Assembly (NCBI RefSeq): GCF_012847335.1
Contig: NZ_JABBDX010000001.1
Coordinates: 186,001-250,000 of the forward strand
Origin: Psychrobacter sp. MF31
GTDB lineage: Bacteria; Pseudomonadota; Gammaproteobacteria; Pseudomonadales; Moraxellaceae
Direction of reading: 5' to 3'
DNA length: 64,000 bases
This document shows positions 8,849 to 17,222 of this stretch, piece by piece (within the stretch, counting starts at the first letter, position 1; each line of letters starts with the position of its first letter). The notes below the pieces were generated by a model. The model saw only the letters and a list, made by a program, of their open reading frames with translations, had not been told where the DNA came from and searched no databases. A program made the translations under genes and the position numbers.

Positions 8849-10003
8849 TTGAGTCAATTTAGCACATTCACCGATTTGCCGTTGTCAAAGCCCTTATTAA
8901 AGGCAGTTGCGGATTTGGGATTTACGGCGCTTACGCCCATTCAAGCCAAAATTTTGCCCTTTACGCTTGCAAATCAAGATGCAATCGGTCAGGCGCAAAC
9001 CGGAACCGGAAAGACAGCAACCTTTTTAATTACCATTATTGAGGCGTTATTAAAGCGCCCGTTTTTAGCCGATGAGCCGCGTTATTTGGGCGAGCCGCGA
9101 GCAGTGGTGATGGCGCCAACGCGTGAGCTCGCCCTGCAAATCTTTGCCGATTGCCAAGCGCTGACCAAATACACCAAGCTGCATAGCGTTTGCGTGATGG
9201 GCGGCACCAATTACGACGCTCAGCAGCAAGCGCTTGAAAGTGGCTTTGTCGATATTTTGATTGCCACCCCTGGGCGGTTAATTGATTTGATGCAAAAGGG
9301 CATGGTATTTTTAGATCGCGTTGAGGTGCTCGTGCTTGATGAAGCCGATCGCATGCTTGATATGGGATTTATTCCGGATATTAAGCGCTTGGTCGGACGA
9401 ATGCCGCCCAATACTGATCGTCAAAGTTTACTGTTTTCAGCAACATTCAATCAAGATGTGATGAATCTTGCCTATCGCTGGCTGTTTGAGCCGCAATTTG
9501 TTGAGATTGAGCCTGAGCACAAAACCAGCGAATTGGTAGAGCAGCATTTTTATTTATTGACCGAAAAGCAAAAGCTTGCAGCGCTTGAGCGCATCATCAA
9601 TGATGAAGATATGGACAAAATGATCGTGTTTGCTAACCGCAAGGATCAGGTGAAGCGATTATATGACAAGTTGCGGCAAAACCATCATGTGGTGATGCTC
9701 TCAGGGGATGTTATTCAGCAAAAACGCGAAAAATACTTACAGCGTTTTAAAGATGGCAAAGCTAAGATTTTGGTGGCAACTGATGTTGCCGGTCGCGGCA
9801 TCCATGTGGATGACGTGAGCCACGTGGTCAATTTTACCCTACCGGATCAGCCTGACGATTACGTCCACCGGATCGGCAGAACGGGGCGTGCCGGTCAAAC
9901 GGGGATCAGTATCAGCTTTGTGAGTGAGGATGATGCGTTTAACTTACCGCAGCTTGAAGATCACCTTCAGATGAAATTTGTACTTGAGCAGTGGCAGCCT
10001 TAA
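8849..10003 (+). CDS. rhlB: RhlB-like DEAD-box RNA helicase
   Basis: ATP-dependent RNA helicase of 384 residues. Motifs in order: Q-motif region (LTPIQAKILP), AQTGTGKTA (Walker A), PTRELALQI, TPGRLID, DEADRMLDMGF, SAT, VATDVAGRGIH and HRIGRTGRAG. The ending (FNLPQLEDHL) resembles RhlB, which works with the RNA degradosome, and there is no long C-terminal extension. The frame opens with TTG at 8834, but I prefer the in-frame TTG at 8849, which has GAGGG 8 bases upstream and gives the typical MSQFSTF start. RhlE-type assignment is the alternative. Its place next to csp fits a shared role in unfolding RNA. Confidence 0.85.
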   Translation: MSQFSTFTDLPLSKPLLKAVADLGFTALTPIQAKILPFTLANQDAIGQAQTGTGKTATFLITIIEALLKRPFLADEPRYLGEPRAVVMAPTRELALQIFADCQALTKYTKLHSVCVMGGTNYDAQQQALESGFVDILIATPGRLIDLMQKGMVFLDRVEVLVLDEADRMLDMGFIPDIKRLVGRMPPNTDRQSLLFSATFNQDVMNLAYRWLFEPQFVEIEPEHKTSELVEQHFYLLTEKQKLAALERIINDEDMDKMIVFANRKDQVKRLYDKLRQNHHVVMLSGDVIQQKREKYLQRFKDGKAKILVATDVAGRGIHVDDVSHVVNFTLPDQPDDYVHRIGRTGRAGQTGISISFVSEDDAFNLPQLEDHLQMKFVLEQWQP

Positions 10004-10031
10004 GCTCATAAGCTCAGTAACTTGCCTAAAT

Positions 10032-10062
10032 AAAAAAGCCTTTCAATTCGAAAGGCTTTTTT
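10032..10062. terminator. bidirectional terminator after rhlB
   Basis: Perfect 13-bp inverted repeat (AAAAAAGCCTTTC / GAAAGGCTTTTTT) with loop AATTC. It lies between the convergent helicase and SafE-like genes. Confidence 0.9.
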
Positions 10063-10082
10063 TATTGGCGATCAAAGCGATT

Positions 10083-10913
10083 TTAATGATGGCTCATGCC
10101 TTGATGATCACTTGATGGGCTGTGGTCTTCAGGCATTTCCATAGCATTTGCGTCATGATTTGAATGACTACTCATGTCATGGCTCATTTCATGATTCATG
10201 GTCGACCCCATATCCATACCATGCGACCCGTGACCGCCGTGCATGTTACTCATGGCAATAGGAACAGCAATAACGGCAACGCCTGAGAGCATCATAATCG
10301 CGCCATTCATTTGCCGAAGCTTCAAGCGTCCAATTTGATTTCGAAGCCAACCGACGGTTTCATGAGTGGCAATAAGCATCGGAAGGGTTCCAAGACCAAA
10401 GGCAAACATCAACATCGCCCCTGAAAGTGGACTGTGACCCACCACCGCGATTAGCAGCGCGCCATAAACCAAACCGCAAGGTAAAAATCCCCAAAGCAGT
10501 CCAGCACTGAGCGCCCGTGGGTAAGTGTTCAGCGGAAATACTTTTTGGCGGATCGGCGCAAGCTTTTGCCAAAACTTCATCCCTAATCGCTCAAGCTTAT
10601 TTAAAAAAGGCGCCCCAAGCATCACCATGCCCACAAATACGAGCACCAATCCCAACAAAATCCGTGGCAAGTTGTTATCCGCAATCAATGGCGCCAGCAC
10701 TGTTGTGCCAACAAGCCCTGCAATCAAGCCAAGGGTTGCATAGCTTAGCAGCCTGCCTAAATGATAGGTTGCAACCAAGGCACGGCGTTTTTTTGCGGTG
10801 AGGTCTTGCATCGACATCCCAAACGCGCTTATCAAACCGCCGCACATACCAAGGCAATGCGGCGAGCCAAAAAATCCCATCAACACCGCAGCAACAACTA
10901 ACGCTAGGGTCAC
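10083..10913 (-). CDS. SafE/UreH-type membrane protein with His/Met-rich metal-binding tail
   Basis: Polytopic inner-membrane protein of about 276 residues. It opens with the family motif FGSPHCLGMCGG, typical of the sulfite exporter TauE/SafE-type proteins found in cbb3 oxidase assembly loci, and has about six membrane helices. The last 56 residues hold 11 His and 10 Met, a pattern expected to bind copper or another soft metal. I choose the GTG at 10913 because GAGGAG lies 7 bases before it; an ATG at 10928 is the alternative. The gene lies downstream of ccoS on the same strand, which supports a link to cbb3 oxidase copper supply (inference). Confidence 0.87.
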   Translation of the reverse strand: MTLALVVAAVLMGFFGSPHCLGMCGGLISAFGMSMQDLTAKKRRALVATYHLGRLLSYATLGLIAGLVGTTVLAPLIADNNLPRILLGLVLVFVGMVMLGAPFLNKLERLGMKFWQKLAPIRQKVFPLNTYPRALSAGLLWGFLPCGLVYGALLIAVVGHSPLSGAMLMFAFGLGTLPMLIATHETVGWLRNQIGRLKLRQMNGAIMMLSGVAVIAVPIAMSNMHGGHGSHGMDMGSTMNHEMSHDMSSHSNHDANAMEMPEDHSPSSDHQGMSHH

Positions 10914-11006
10914 AATACCTCTCCTCATCAATGGGTGATATTAAAAATTGAATGGTTTGAAATAAAGGTTTGCTTAATTTGCTATTTTTTAACGGATCAT
11001 AAATCG

Positions 11007-11222
11007 CTAGGATTTGTGATCCTCTGTTGAGGAAGAATTTGAAGGTGGGTGATCAAAGGCTTGCAACGTTTGTCGGCGCTCTTGGCGGTCATCTAAAATG
11101 ATACGCTGCGAGGCGTTGTCCAAATCCTCAAATTGGTTGGATTTGACCGCAAAGCGAACCGCCCAAATCGCCACCACAAACAGCATGAGGCTAAGCGGAA
11201 TTAATAAAAAGATACTAAGCAT
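11007..11222 (-). CDS. ccoS: cbb3-type cytochrome oxidase assembly protein CcoS
   Basis: A small single-span membrane protein of 71 residues with the CcoS pattern: a hydrophobic N-terminal helix (LIPLSLMLFVVAIWA) followed by a short acidic tail around FEDLDNASQRIILDD. CcoS is needed to insert cofactors into cbb3 oxidase. The start at 11222 is favoured over an upstream ATG because GGGAG lies just before it. The other assembly genes (ccoGHI) and the oxidase genes are not in this window, so ccoS and its SafE-like neighbour are split from them. Confidence 0.9.
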   Translation of the reverse strand: MLSIFLLIPLSLMLFVVAIWAVRFAVKSNQFEDLDNASQRIILDDRQERRQTLQAFDHPPSNSSSTEDHKS

Positions 11223-11346
11223 AAAACACTCCCTCATTGGCAGTAACTATAATTATACGCCGATTGGGGAAAAAAGTCAGAATTATCCCTGAGTTTGTCT
11301 TGACAATACGGTTAAAAGATAGCTTTATCTCAATTAACAATCACCG

Positions 11347-12141
11347 CTAAAAAGTCTTTACTGCTTGACCGCGCGGGGTTTTAAGCTCAGCAATGCTAAT
11401 ATTGTCGGTCTCGCGGCAGTCTGCTTGGGGTCGCAGCACATCGCGAAGATACGCCGCAAGCTCATAAACGGCGCGCCGAGAGTGGCTTAAATTTTGCGCA
11501 GGTTCGCGCCAATCAAGCGCTACGGGCAGTGGCGCGCTCAGGGGCGTCACATTGATATTATTAAGTGCAAATTGCCGCCGCGCCCGCGCCATATGATAAG
11601 CATCAGTAATCAGATAAATATGATTCAAAGGGATTCGTTTTGCCGTAAATCTGGCATTTTCGCAAGTGTTCATGCTGGCGTTTTCGCTGATGATGCCGCT
11701 TACGCCATGCGCCAACAGCCACTTTTCAATCCAAGGCGCTTCAGCACCACTGAGCACCACGGGCAGCGGCAAGTCATGATAAGCGGCGGCAGCGGTTCGC
11801 GCGCGATTTAAGGTAAAGTTATTAAGGATGATTTCGTTATTATTGTCATTGGTTAAACCCCCGCCAAGCACCACGTAAGCGGTCGGCGGCGAGCTGATTG
11901 CCGCCCCCGTCATGGTAGGGATGGGCAAATGATCGAGAACATAAATCACTGATTTTGCAAATAATGGCGTAAATAAGCTGGCAATGACCAAAATAACGGT
12001 CGTTGTTCCCACCACAAAAATCACATGAATGATTTTAAAAACTTTAATCGTTCGTTCCGCTGAGCGCAGATAATAGCGCCAAAGCCGCTTTGATAATAGC
12101 GACTTGGGCTTATTTGCCCGATGCTGCGATTTAAAGCGCAT
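11347..12141 (-). CDS. YdcF/SanA/ElyC family envelope protein (DUF218)
   Basis: Protein of 264 residues with one N-terminal membrane helix (about residues 38-62) followed by a DUF218 domain opening with YVVLGGG. Related proteins (ElyC, SanA) act in envelope integrity and lipid-carrier or peptidoglycan steps. The start overlaps the murB stop by 11 bases (ATGCGCTTTAA), so the two genes are translationally coupled. That pairing with a peptidoglycan gene supports an envelope role, but the exact function is unknown. Confidence 0.88.
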   Translation of the reverse strand: MRFKSQHRANKPKSLLSKRLWRYYLRSAERTIKVFKIIHVIFVVGTTTVILVIASLFTPLFAKSVIYVLDHLPIPTMTGAAISSPPTAYVVLGGGLTNDNNNEIILNNFTLNRARTAAAAYHDLPLPVVLSGAEAPWIEKWLLAHGVSGIISENASMNTCENARFTAKRIPLNHIYLITDAYHMARARRQFALNNINVTPLSAPLPVALDWREPAQNLSHSRRAVYELAAYLRDVLRPQADCRETDNISIAELKTPRGQAVKTF

Positions 12142-13258
12142 GACCGCCGCGTCCTAAACTGCCATTTTGATTGACCCAAACTGGCTCACGCGAAATGGTA
12201 ATGCCAAATTTAGCTAAAACTGTTTTAATAATAAAATCTTGCGCCGCTGCCACCTCGTCTTGGGTCGCGCGAAATGGCGCATGATTGGTCAATACTAGTG
12301 CTTGCTTGTCATGCGTTAAAATAGGAGCAATGCCGCCACCTTTAAGTCCTGCCTGATCGATCAGCCAGCCGGCGGCAATTTTCACCTGATTTTCTGGCAT
12401 AGGATACGAGGGCAACTTTGGAAATTGTGCCTTTAACGCATCAAACTGCGCTTGAGAAATCACAGGATTTTGAAAAAAACTGCCGCAATTGGGCAACACT
12501 TTAGGGTCAGGAAGCTTTTGCTTACGGATATCAATGATCGCGTTCATCACATCTAATGGCGTAGGAGCATTTCTGTCGTTTTTTTCTGCCAAACTTTGGG
12601 CAACGGTTGCCACATCGCCGTAGCTTGTTAAGATCTGTTGCTCATTTTTATGAAGGACAAAGCCAACTTTGGTGATAATCCAGGTATTTGGCTCGCGTTT
12701 AAAAATACTGTCGCGATAGCCAAATTGGCAGTCGTCTTTTGACAGCGTTCGCCAAGATTTTGACGGGATATGAAACGCGCGAACGTGAGTTAGGCAATCT
12801 TCTAACTGAACGCCATAAGCGCCAATGTTTTGCACGGGAGCGGCGCCCGTAAGCCCCGGAATCAGCGCTAGGTTTTCAAGCCCAAACCAGCCTTGATTGA
12901 CCGTAAATTGCACCAAGTCATGCCAGTTTTCGCCCGCCATGACTTCGATTTCAATACGGTCTGCCGATTGCTTTTGCGTCGTTATCCCCATCATTAATGG
13001 TCGCAGGACGATCGCATCAAGAGTATTTGGGAGCAAAACATTACTGCCGCCCGATAAGACAAATAAAGGCTTTTGGTCATCAAAGGCTTTAAAAAACGCT
13101 TCCAGTTCTGCCTCAGAAGTCAGCGTCAGCACTTGATTGGCTTGACACGACAATGCCATGGTATTAAGCGCAGACAAATCGTTAGTGCTTGCCGTCATTT
13201 TGTTCAGACTTTGGGCAGGCGAGCGGGCATTGTCATCAATACGCAACGCTTGAGTCAT
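12131..13258 (-). CDS. murB: UDP-N-acetylenolpyruvoylglucosamine reductase MurB
   Basis: FAD-dependent reductase that makes UDP-N-acetylmuramate in peptidoglycan synthesis. Motifs include the FAD-binding VLSGGSNVLL, IPGLTGAAPVQNIGAYG and the GYRDSIFK active-site region, with the late SFFQNP and DQAGLKGG segments typical of MurB. The reading frame extends upstream to 13504 into the phosphatase gene, but the start I choose is ATG 13258 (375 aa), near the normal family length; a further internal ATG 18 residues before the conserved NDLSALNT region is possible. It overlaps the ydcF-like gene downstream. Confidence 0.95.
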   Translation of the reverse strand: MTQALRIDDNARSPAQSLNKMTASTNDLSALNTMALSCQANQVLTLTSEAELEAFFKAFDDQKPLFVLSGGSNVLLPNTLDAIVLRPLMMGITTQKQSADRIEIEVMAGENWHDLVQFTVNQGWFGLENLALIPGLTGAAPVQNIGAYGVQLEDCLTHVRAFHIPSKSWRTLSKDDCQFGYRDSIFKREPNTWIITKVGFVLHKNEQQILTSYGDVATVAQSLAEKNDRNAPTPLDVMNAIIDIRKQKLPDPKVLPNCGSFFQNPVISQAQFDALKAQFPKLPSYPMPENQVKIAAGWLIDQAGLKGGGIAPILTHDKQALVLTNHAPFRATQDEVAAAQDFIIKTVLAKFGITISREPVWVNQNGSLGRGGHAL

Positions 13259-13337
13259 AAATCGACCTTTTAAACCTTTGTTAAACCATAAAAAATCAGC
13301 AAGCTTTGGGCTTACCTGAGCGCGGTACAAAATAGGC

Positions 13338-13832
13338 TTAATGAACCAGCCAGCTATCAACCCAAGCTTTTGCGCCCGATTCAACGCGCTCAATAACCGC
13401 TTCAAACTCATCGCTGTCGCCATGATACGGATCGGGAACATCATCACCGCCAAAAGTTGGGTCTTCTTCGCTAAATAATGCCAATCGGGCAAGCGGTTTG
13501 TCATCTGTAAGCTTTGATTTAATCGCTTGTAAATCTTTTAAATTTTGTTCATCCATTGCCAAAATTAAATCGAAATCATAAAAATCTTGCGGTTTGATTT
13601 GGCGGGCGACCAACTTGCTTAAATTGTAGCCATGGGCTTTAGCGTGGCGCTGCGAGCGCTCATCAGGGGCATGACCAATGTGCCAATTACCCGTTCCTGC
13701 CGAATCGACTTTTAACGAAATCCCAGCAATCGCGGCTTGCTGCCGCAATACCTCTTCTGCAGTCGGGGATCTGCAAATGTTGCCAAGGCAAACCAAAAGA
13801 ACGGAGGAGGGCGTGGAGGGCTTAATGGGCAT
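13338..13832 (-). CDS. low molecular weight protein-tyrosine phosphatase
   Basis: Cytoplasmic phosphatase of 164 residues. The P-loop CLGNICRS sits near the N-terminus with its catalytic Cys and Arg, and the acid loop near the C-terminus reads DPYHGD, holding the general-acid Asp. Family members dephosphorylate tyrosine kinases of capsule export or other targets; no kinase partner is visible here. A clean AGGTGA site precedes the ATG. The gene lies 79 bases upstream of murB on the same strand, so the two could be transcribed together. Confidence 0.95.
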   Translation of the reverse strand: MPIKPSTPSSVLLVCLGNICRSPTAEEVLRQQAAIAGISLKVDSAGTGNWHIGHAPDERSQRHAKAHGYNLSKLVARQIKPQDFYDFDLILAMDEQNLKDLQAIKSKLTDDKPLARLALFSEEDPTFGGDDVPDPYHGDSDEFEAVIERVESGAKAWVDSWLVH

Positions 13833-13998
13833 AGCTCACCTGTAATCGACAATAAAAAAAACATGCCAAAATAGGTCAAAAAATCGGCGACCTATTTGCA
13901 TGCAAGATTTGGGCTACTAGCGTAACGATTAATGAGAAAAATGGCAAGGTTCTTCTTTTTATGGCTGAAGATAAATCAATGACAAAATTGCATAATAA

Positions 13999-14424
13999 TC
14001 AATCATGGCTGTCTTTAAAGCGCTGTAAATCTCGGCGCTGCTTTTTATTGGGGCGATTGTCAGGTCGGGCAAGATTAGCAAGTTTGCGCTGCTCGCTAAA
14101 ATAAGCGCGGCGCTCGATGCTGCTTTCTGTTTCAGAATACAGCACTTGAGCGGTGGTGGCATTGCCGCGCTGAATGGATAACGCCTCAACGATGACCACT
14201 TTTTCCGTCATCGCTGTTGCCGAGCCTTGGCGGATGGTCAGCTCATCACCAACGGCAATTTCTTTGCTGCTTTTAACGCGGCTGCCACCAAAATGAACGC
14301 GACCGCTGTCGATGGCTTCTTTAGCAAGAGTTCGGGTTCGAAAAAAACGCGCTGCCCAAAGCCATTTGTCCAAACGTACTTTGGCAGGCGTCGCATTATT
14401 TTCTTTGGTTGTTTTATTGGTCAT
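13999..14424 (-). CDS. hslR: Hsp15-type S4-domain RNA-binding protein
   Basis: Protein of 141 residues with an N-terminal S4 domain (VRLDKWLWAARFFRTRTLAKEAI) and a basic, Arg/Lys-rich tail. This is the layout of Hsp15, which in E. coli binds stalled 50S subunits carrying nascent chains. The start follows a GAGGTTTG site. Another S4 protein function cannot be excluded. Confidence 0.92.
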   Translation of the reverse strand: MTNKTTKENNATPAKVRLDKWLWAARFFRTRTLAKEAIDSGRVHFGGSRVKSSKEIAVGDELTIRQGSATAMTEKVVIVEALSIQRGNATTAQVLYSETESSIERRAYFSEQRKLANLARPDNRPNKKQRRDLQRFKDSHD

Positions 14425-14529
14425 TCAAACCTCATTTTGGCAAAATACCTTTGATAGTTATCTTGAATAATAATGAGGTTTTATTTGCAAATTAAAAGAG
14501 CATTTGCGGCTAAATGACCTTAAAAAAGG

Positions 14530-14877
14530 CTATTTGCACCACTGCTTTTCGCAAGGAATGCCATCGTTGTTGCCATCCATTTGCGTGTTAGGACAATGCT
14601 GTAAAAAATAGGTTGCTTCCTCGCAAGAAGTCATTTGCGAACAATGCTGGCGACCATCGCAGCTAAATTTAGATGAAATCGGGCTATTAGCGCTGTTGGT
14701 GTTGGTACTTAATGGAGCAGGGCGATGGTCGTTATAAGATGGCGCAATATTGTCCACCTCTTCAAGCGTCAATTCAGAAACTTGCGGTGGGTCAATAGGA
14801 TCAGGCTGTTTTTGAAATTTTTGATAGCCATAAATTGCTAAAATTAATACGACGGCAATAATTAAACTGTTTTTCAT
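14530..14877 (-). CDS. excalibur-domain secreted or membrane-anchored protein
   Basis: Small protein of 115 residues with an N-terminal hydrophobic helix (residues 4-18). The C-terminal part is Cys-rich (FSCDGRQHCSQM, CEEATYFLQHC) and ends in the excalibur calcium-binding signature DGNNDGIPCE. This domain resembles the calcium loop of extracellular nucleases and thermonucleases. No nuclease catalytic residues are visible, so the role is unknown; extracytoplasmic location is inferred from the leader and the cysteines. Confidence 0.85.
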   Translation of the reverse strand: MKNSLIIAVVLILAIYGYQKFQKQPDPIDPPQVSELTLEEVDNIAPSYNDHRPAPLSTNTNSANSPISSKFSCDGRQHCSQMTSCEEATYFLQHCPNTQMDGNNDGIPCEKQWCK

Positions 14878-14941
14878 GTCATCTCAACAAAGATCGCGCA
14901 AAATGGCTAACAAAAATCCTATTATAACATTTTAAAAACAG

Positions 14942-16495
14942 CTATTTTAAAAACAACTGATAGCCAATATTGTCGCTGACCATCGTGCATTGATAGCCAA
15001 TATCAAGAAGCGCATCTTGAAGTTGCCGTGAGTTGCTGGGCGAGGCTTGCAGCCCTACCAAAACGCGACCTTCTGCCGCCCCGTGGTTGCGATAGTGAAA
15101 TAAGGTAATATTAAAATCATTACCAAGCTTTTCTAAAAAACTAAGCAGCGCACCGGGGCGCTCAGGGAAAGTAATTTTTAACAATTGCTCATTTTCAACG
15201 TGGGCATGACCGCCGATCAAATGGCGAATGTGTGATTTGGCAATTTCATCGTCGGTCAAATCATAAGCGGTATAGCCGTCATTTGCTAGCTGATTGCTGA
15301 TAGTTTGGCGCTCATTTTCGCCGTCTTTTAAGGCAATACCAACAAAAATTGCTGCAGGTTCCATTGAATCGGGCGATAAGTTATTGTCCGCACGGTAGTT
15401 AAATTCGGTGATATTTCGACCTTGAAGGCTGCGGCAGAAGTTTAAAAACGCGCCAGTTTTTTCAGGGATGGTAACCGCAAAAATGGCTTCTTTTTTCTCA
15501 CCGATTTCGGTACGCTCGGCAATATAGCGCAAACGGTCAAAATTCATGTTCGCGCCGCAAATGATACCGACGCAGTTTTTATCTGTTAGATGATGCGCTT
15601 GGATATATTTTTTCATTCCGGCAATGGCAAGCGCGCCTGCCGGCTCAACGATGCTGCGATTTTCTTCAAAAACATCTTTGATGGCGGCGCAAACTTCATC
15701 ATTGGTGCAAGTAACCACTTCTGGGTCAACCACTGCGCCTGAGCCGTCGCTTTTTTGCATTCGAACGACATCAAACGGCAATTTGCCAATTTGCGCGACC
15801 GCCACACCATCGGCAAACAGACCAACTTGTGGTAGTCGAACGCGCTCGCCGGTGTCAAGCGCCGCTTTTAAACTTGCCGCCTCGCTTGCCTCCACGGCAA
15901 TGACTTTAACATGCGGGGCAACTTCGCCCAAAAATGCCGCAACGCCCGAAATCAACCCGCCGCCGCCGACGGCAACGAACACATAATCCATGTCGCGCCA
16001 CTGCTGGGTCAACTCAAGGGCGATCGTACCTTGACCGGCAATCACAAGCTCGTCATCGTAAGGCGGGATAAAGGTTAAGCCTTCGTTTTCGGCGCGAGCC
16101 ATGGCGTAGCGGTTGGCATCATCAAAGCTGTCGCCAAACAAATCAACGTGACCGCCAAGGGCTTTGACTGCATTGACTTTGATGTCAGGCGTTGTGGTAG
16201 GCATGACAATGATGTTATTAATTTTTAAACGCTGAGCGGAATAAGCCACGCCTTGAGCGTGGTTGCCGGCGGACGCGCAAATCACGCCGCGTGCTTTTTG
16301 CTCATCGCTTAACTGGCTGATTCGGTTATAAGCGCCGCGAAGTTTAAATGAAAATACCGGCTGCAAGTCTTCTCGTTTGAGGCGAATGTCATTGCCAAAG
16401 CGCTGGGTCAATTTCGGCGCCGCCTCAAGTGGAGTTTGAATGGCGACATCATAAACGGTGGCTTGCAAAATAGCCCGAACCCAGTGCGATAACAT
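14942..16495 (-). CDS. ilvA: biosynthetic threonine ammonia-lyase
   Basis: PLP enzyme that deaminates threonine to 2-oxobutanoate, the first committed step to isoleucine. It has 517 residues: a catalytic domain with the Schiff-base Lys in SFKLRGAY (Lys51) and the phosphate-binding VAVGGGGLISG, then a C-terminal region of two ACT-like regulatory domains for isoleucine/valine control. The two-ACT length is typical of the biosynthetic rather than catabolic enzyme. A strong GAGGAG site precedes the start. No ilvGMED genes are nearby. Confidence 0.97.
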   Translation of the reverse strand: MLSHWVRAILQATVYDVAIQTPLEAAPKLTQRFGNDIRLKREDLQPVFSFKLRGAYNRISQLSDEQKARGVICASAGNHAQGVAYSAQRLKINNIIVMPTTTPDIKVNAVKALGGHVDLFGDSFDDANRYAMARAENEGLTFIPPYDDELVIAGQGTIALELTQQWRDMDYVFVAVGGGGLISGVAAFLGEVAPHVKVIAVEASEAASLKAALDTGERVRLPQVGLFADGVAVAQIGKLPFDVVRMQKSDGSGAVVDPEVVTCTNDEVCAAIKDVFEENRSIVEPAGALAIAGMKKYIQAHHLTDKNCVGIICGANMNFDRLRYIAERTEIGEKKEAIFAVTIPEKTGAFLNFCRSLQGRNITEFNYRADNNLSPDSMEPAAIFVGIALKDGENERQTISNQLANDGYTAYDLTDDEIAKSHIRHLIGGHAHVENEQLLKITFPERPGALLSFLEKLGNDFNITLFHYRNHGAAEGRVLVGLQASPSNSRQLQDALLDIGYQCTMVSDNIGYQLFLK

Positions 16496-16743
16496 ATCGG
16501 CTCCTCATTGTAAAAGCAAAAAGATTAGCCTATGCTCATTTTTCTTATCTTGCAAGGCGCAATTGCAGTTTTTGTGCTCAAGATTAGACACAGTGGTTAG
16601 AAAATAATCTTAAATTGCCTTACTATGTTGCTAATATTGAGCGATTGCAAATTATTAAAGCAAGGATAAGTTGGTCGAGCTGTTCTTAAACGAATAAATA
16701 AAAATCAACCTTTTTAAACTCTCAAAACTTAGGGCATAAAACC

Positions 16744-17157
16744 ATGACGCCACTGATTTATCATAACCCAAAATGTAGTACGTCTCGAAATGCGCTTGCC
16801 ATCATGATCGCCTCTGGGGAGCCGCCAAAAGTGATAGAATATCTAAAAAATCCGCCCAATCGTGATGAGTTGGTTCAGCTGCTGACCGCCATAGATATGA
16901 CGCCGCGAGCGCTGCTACGAAATAAAGAGCCACTTTATCAAGAGCTTGGTTTGGACAATCCGGCATTGACCGACGATGAGATTGTTGATGCCGTCATTGC
17001 GCACCCTAGATTAATGAACCGCCCGATTGTGGTCACCGATAAAGGCGCAGCGTTGTGCCGACCGTTAGCGCGCATTTTTACTTTATTGGCAAATCCCGTA
17101 AGCCAATTTACCAAAGAAAACGGCGAGGTGATTTATCATGATTCACATGAGCTTTGA
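16744..17157 (+). CDS. arsC: glutaredoxin-dependent arsenate reductase ArsC
   Basis: Reduces arsenate to arsenite for export. The 137-residue protein has the active-site Cys11 in HNPKCSTSRN and the arginine-containing NRPIVVTDKG segment typical of the E. coli plasmid-type enzyme. It is followed 65 bases downstream by arsB, making a two-gene arsenic module. No arsR repressor is seen on either side, so control of this pair is not apparent. Confidence 0.95.
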   Translation: MTPLIYHNPKCSTSRNALAIMIASGEPPKVIEYLKNPPNRDELVQLLTAIDMTPRALLRNKEPLYQELGLDNPALTDDEIVDAVIAHPRLMNRPIVVTDKGAALCRPLARIFTLLANPVSQFTKENGEVIYHDSHEL

Positions 17158-17222
17158 GTAGTCTTTAATTGATATTTTAAGCTAGATTTAATAAGTTTTA
17201 TTGGTTTTATCAAGGTTGCTTC

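Noticed and set aside
12131-13504. murB extended upstream to 13504
   Set aside because: The extra 82 residues overlap the phosphatase gene and are not part of the MurB family; the start at 13258 gives the normal length.
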